Assembly (NCBI GenBank): GCA_014706295.1
Contig: JACSVZ010000002.1
Span: 19,204,494 to 19,268,493 of the forward strand
DNA: 64,000 nt
Source of the DNA: Lycocorax pyrrhopterus obiensis
Taxonomy: Eukaryota > Chordata > Aves > Passeriformes > Paradisaeidae
Direction: 5' to 3'
The notes under the pieces were generated by a model. The model saw only the letters and a list, made by a program, of their open reading frames with translations, was not told where the DNA came from and made no database searches. Both the position numbers and the translations under genes were made by a program. Shown piece after piece: positions 61,701 to 64,000 of this stretch (positions within the stretch are counted from its first letter, which is position 1; each line of letters starts with the position of its first letter).

Positions 61701-64000
61701 TCTGTGGAAGTTCCCTGGCACCTTGCTCCTGAGCAAAGCTCTAAGCTGAGCTCGGGGACAAGGCATACACTATTCATTAGTCATGAGCTACATTTGCATA
61801 GCAGAGTATTCTAAAATTCTCTTGGAATAGCAAGGAACATACAATCACTACTGCCCTGGGGTCAGAGAGAAACTTCCTCTCAAGGGTATGTCATTCTATA
61901 TTTGTCTTGTATTTTCCTCCAAAGCAGGTGGTGAAGCACTGTTAGAGCAGGATATCAGATTAGAGAGCCCAGGGCAATGTGTGCTCCTTTGTTCTCCTTC
62001 TTTCTGCCTCTGAGGCAGCTGGAGGTGGAGTACCTGTTTTCCATTCTCTCTGAGAGTCCAGGAAAGGTCTGTAGCACATAAAATATTGTTTTTCACTGTA
62101 GTAGGGTTCCTTCTTTCTGTTGCACAACGGTCTTGAATTCTTTACTGAAAAGTGTGAGAGTTTGTAGTGCAAAGTGACCGCCTAAACAGTGACTTTAAAG
62201 CTGTGTGACGTTACGCTTCTAATGCTTGTGCATTGCAATCTGCAGGGAAGAGCGACCACACACACAGAGAAACAGCAGAGACAGAACATTTGAGGAAGGG
62301 AGATACTGTTTTAATAGGAAGAGGACAGACATCATGGTGTCCCAGGTGGGAAGGGGAAGGGTGGGCAGCCAGAGGGGACTGTGCTTCTGCAAAAGGTTTA
62401 ACATTCAGGCTTTCATCTTCACGTATGGCTGGACATGTGGATGCTCATCCAGCCAAATACATGAACTTCCCAGCTGCCAGAACTTGTGTGGCCGTCCTCA
62501 AAGAGGCCAATGCTGGGGTGCTGATGCCATGTCACCGGGGTCCTGTACAGAACAAGGCCATCAGATCTGAGGCCACACACAGATTTTGTCCGTAATTCCC
62601 TCCAGAGTACAAAACTGCATTACTGAGCCTTAATTCTATTTTCACTTATCATCTCCAGCTGTTTCAGCCTGCAGTACTAGTTCTTTTATTAGTAACAGCT
62701 GTACCAAATTTCAGAGGCAATGCTCTTGTTAATTTTGCCTGAAGCAGATTTTGAATGTCTTGAAATATCTCTAATCTAATTGTGCATTTAATATTCAACA
62801 GCAAATGTGAAGACCAGAGTCATACCCAAACACAGAAAAATAAGAAAAAATTAAGTGAGTAGGCTACCTCTAGCTTTTATCTTTCTGCTACTATATTTGT
62901 TTTGGGGTTTATGAACATAATAAATTTCATGGACTAAGTGGAGTCTATTCAGTCTATTAACTCTCATTTTCTTTTAATACTCTAATCCCCTCAGGATACT
63001 ATTTGCCCTAATTGTTTCTTGAATGATCCTCCAGTGTTTAAGCTTCAGCCTCTGACTCATAAGCTATTCTGCATGCACTTGTGGCTCTGTGCAAAGAAAA
63101 ATGGGACACACGACATCTGTTTCAAATTTGTTTTTCTTTACTTTTCAATTATGCCCCTTGTCCTCTTATCTGTCTCCCAGAAAAAAAAGGGTAAGTGCGT
63201 TTGACATTAACAATGCTGTTTAAGATTTTATTTACCAAAATTAAATCTCCTCAGACTGCTTTTTTATAGCCTATAAATTCAGATTTGATGGTCTCTTCTC
63301 ATACCTCTTTGTCCTCATATCAATCAGGCTGCTATTCTGAACTTTACAAGCATTACAAACGTTAGGCAGGCCCACGAAGGTGTGTGGGCCAGAAGGATAG
63401 ATGGCATTGAAGGGAGAGTGCAGCCAGATTGCACTTTTCCCACTCACAACTGGTTTTGACTTGTGACTTAAAGTCCATGTATATTTTCATATTATTTGTA
63501 AAAAAATATTTTAAAATTCTTTTGCATTATTTGGATTAATCTCATTCACAAGGAAATATTTATTCTTAACTTCAATGTTTTTAGACCAATACCTATTATT
63601 CTCAACATTATAATTTTGTTTCTGTAGAAGTCTTACCAAAATGTTACAAAAGATCTTTTTAAAAAGTCCAGTCTATGGTCTTAGTAAAACAGCTTATTTC
63701 TCTGCATTTTCTAAATGTTTTGCCCATCCTGGTTTGAAGAGTCTCCAAGTTTTGTGATTTTGTTGGAAACTATTTTAGTCTTACAGAACTTCATTTCAGG
63801 AAGGATATTTGTCTGACATTCAGTCTGAATTTCCTGTTCTTACATTCATGTCATTGCTGGTATGTGTATTTTCATGTATTGTACTAAAGGATGACTCACA
63901 ATCCATAGCAAGAGCCCCTTCCCTTGCCCTTTAATCCTGTGCTAAGCCAAGCTACACACACTCAGTTCCTTTAATTTTCGTTTAATTCAGCCCCACTGCG
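58731..64000. other. Intergenic, no gene recognised
   Basis: The last 5.3 kb has no supported gene. Near 62980-63030 (CTCAGGATACTATTTGCCCT) and 63240-63340 there is faint wording like a very old minus-strand CR1, too weak to annotate. Overlapping frames at 62226-62595 have no known motif. Confidence 0.6.

Noticed and set aside
62980..63340. Very faint CR1-like wording (CTCAGGATACTATTTGCCCT and CTCCTCAGACTGC)
   Set aside because: Too short and too diverged to separate from chance without an alignment.

Overview
This window is vertebrate nuclear DNA and almost certainly from a bird. It is AT-rich and intron/intergenic in character. It carries CR1 LINE fragments, including one ending in the ATTCTATG-type 3' repeat typical of avian CR1, and two solo endogenous-retrovirus LTRs of avian type. 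The only confidently coding sequence is split by a phase-0 intron with canonical splice sites. The species cannot be decided from the sequence.

Layout: positions 1 to about 13.8 kb hold the 3' end of NEBL (nebulette / LASP-2), read on the + strand. There is the tail of an upstream intron (1-2669), a 116-nt linker exon (2670-2785), a 5.56-kb intron (2786-8345), and the terminal exon, whose coding part (8346-8522) encodes a complete SH3 domain followed by a stop. A long AT-rich 3'UTR probably follows, with poly(A) signals from about 9.0 kb to 13.8 kb. From about 13.8 kb to the end I see no gene I can support. This fits a gene desert downstream of NEBL.

The desert contains an inverted, divergent solo LTR with a clean 5-bp target duplication (24609-25105) and an ancient MIR-type SINE (29551-29747). 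A CR1 reverse-transcriptase fragment with an internal deletion lies at 31100-31794. A second inverted solo LTR, with a visible TATA box and AATAAA, lies at about 34210-34855, and an imperfect palindrome resembling an old hairpin element at 36850-36972. Three older minus-strand CR1 pieces follow (43.7-44.3, 44.4-44.6 and 53.0-53.2 kb). Two long perfect pentanucleotide arrays, (CTTTT)31 and (CTCTT)34, both have their pyrimidines on the + strand.

I found no convincing undescribed gene system. The best leads are a minus-strand hydrophobic ORF with a possible splice acceptor (52550-52816), the 36.9-kb palindrome, the paired pentamer arrays, and a decoy acceptor in front of the NEBL SH3 exon that opens an alternative C-terminal reading frame. 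Most open frames in the window look like chance or repeat-derived ORFs.
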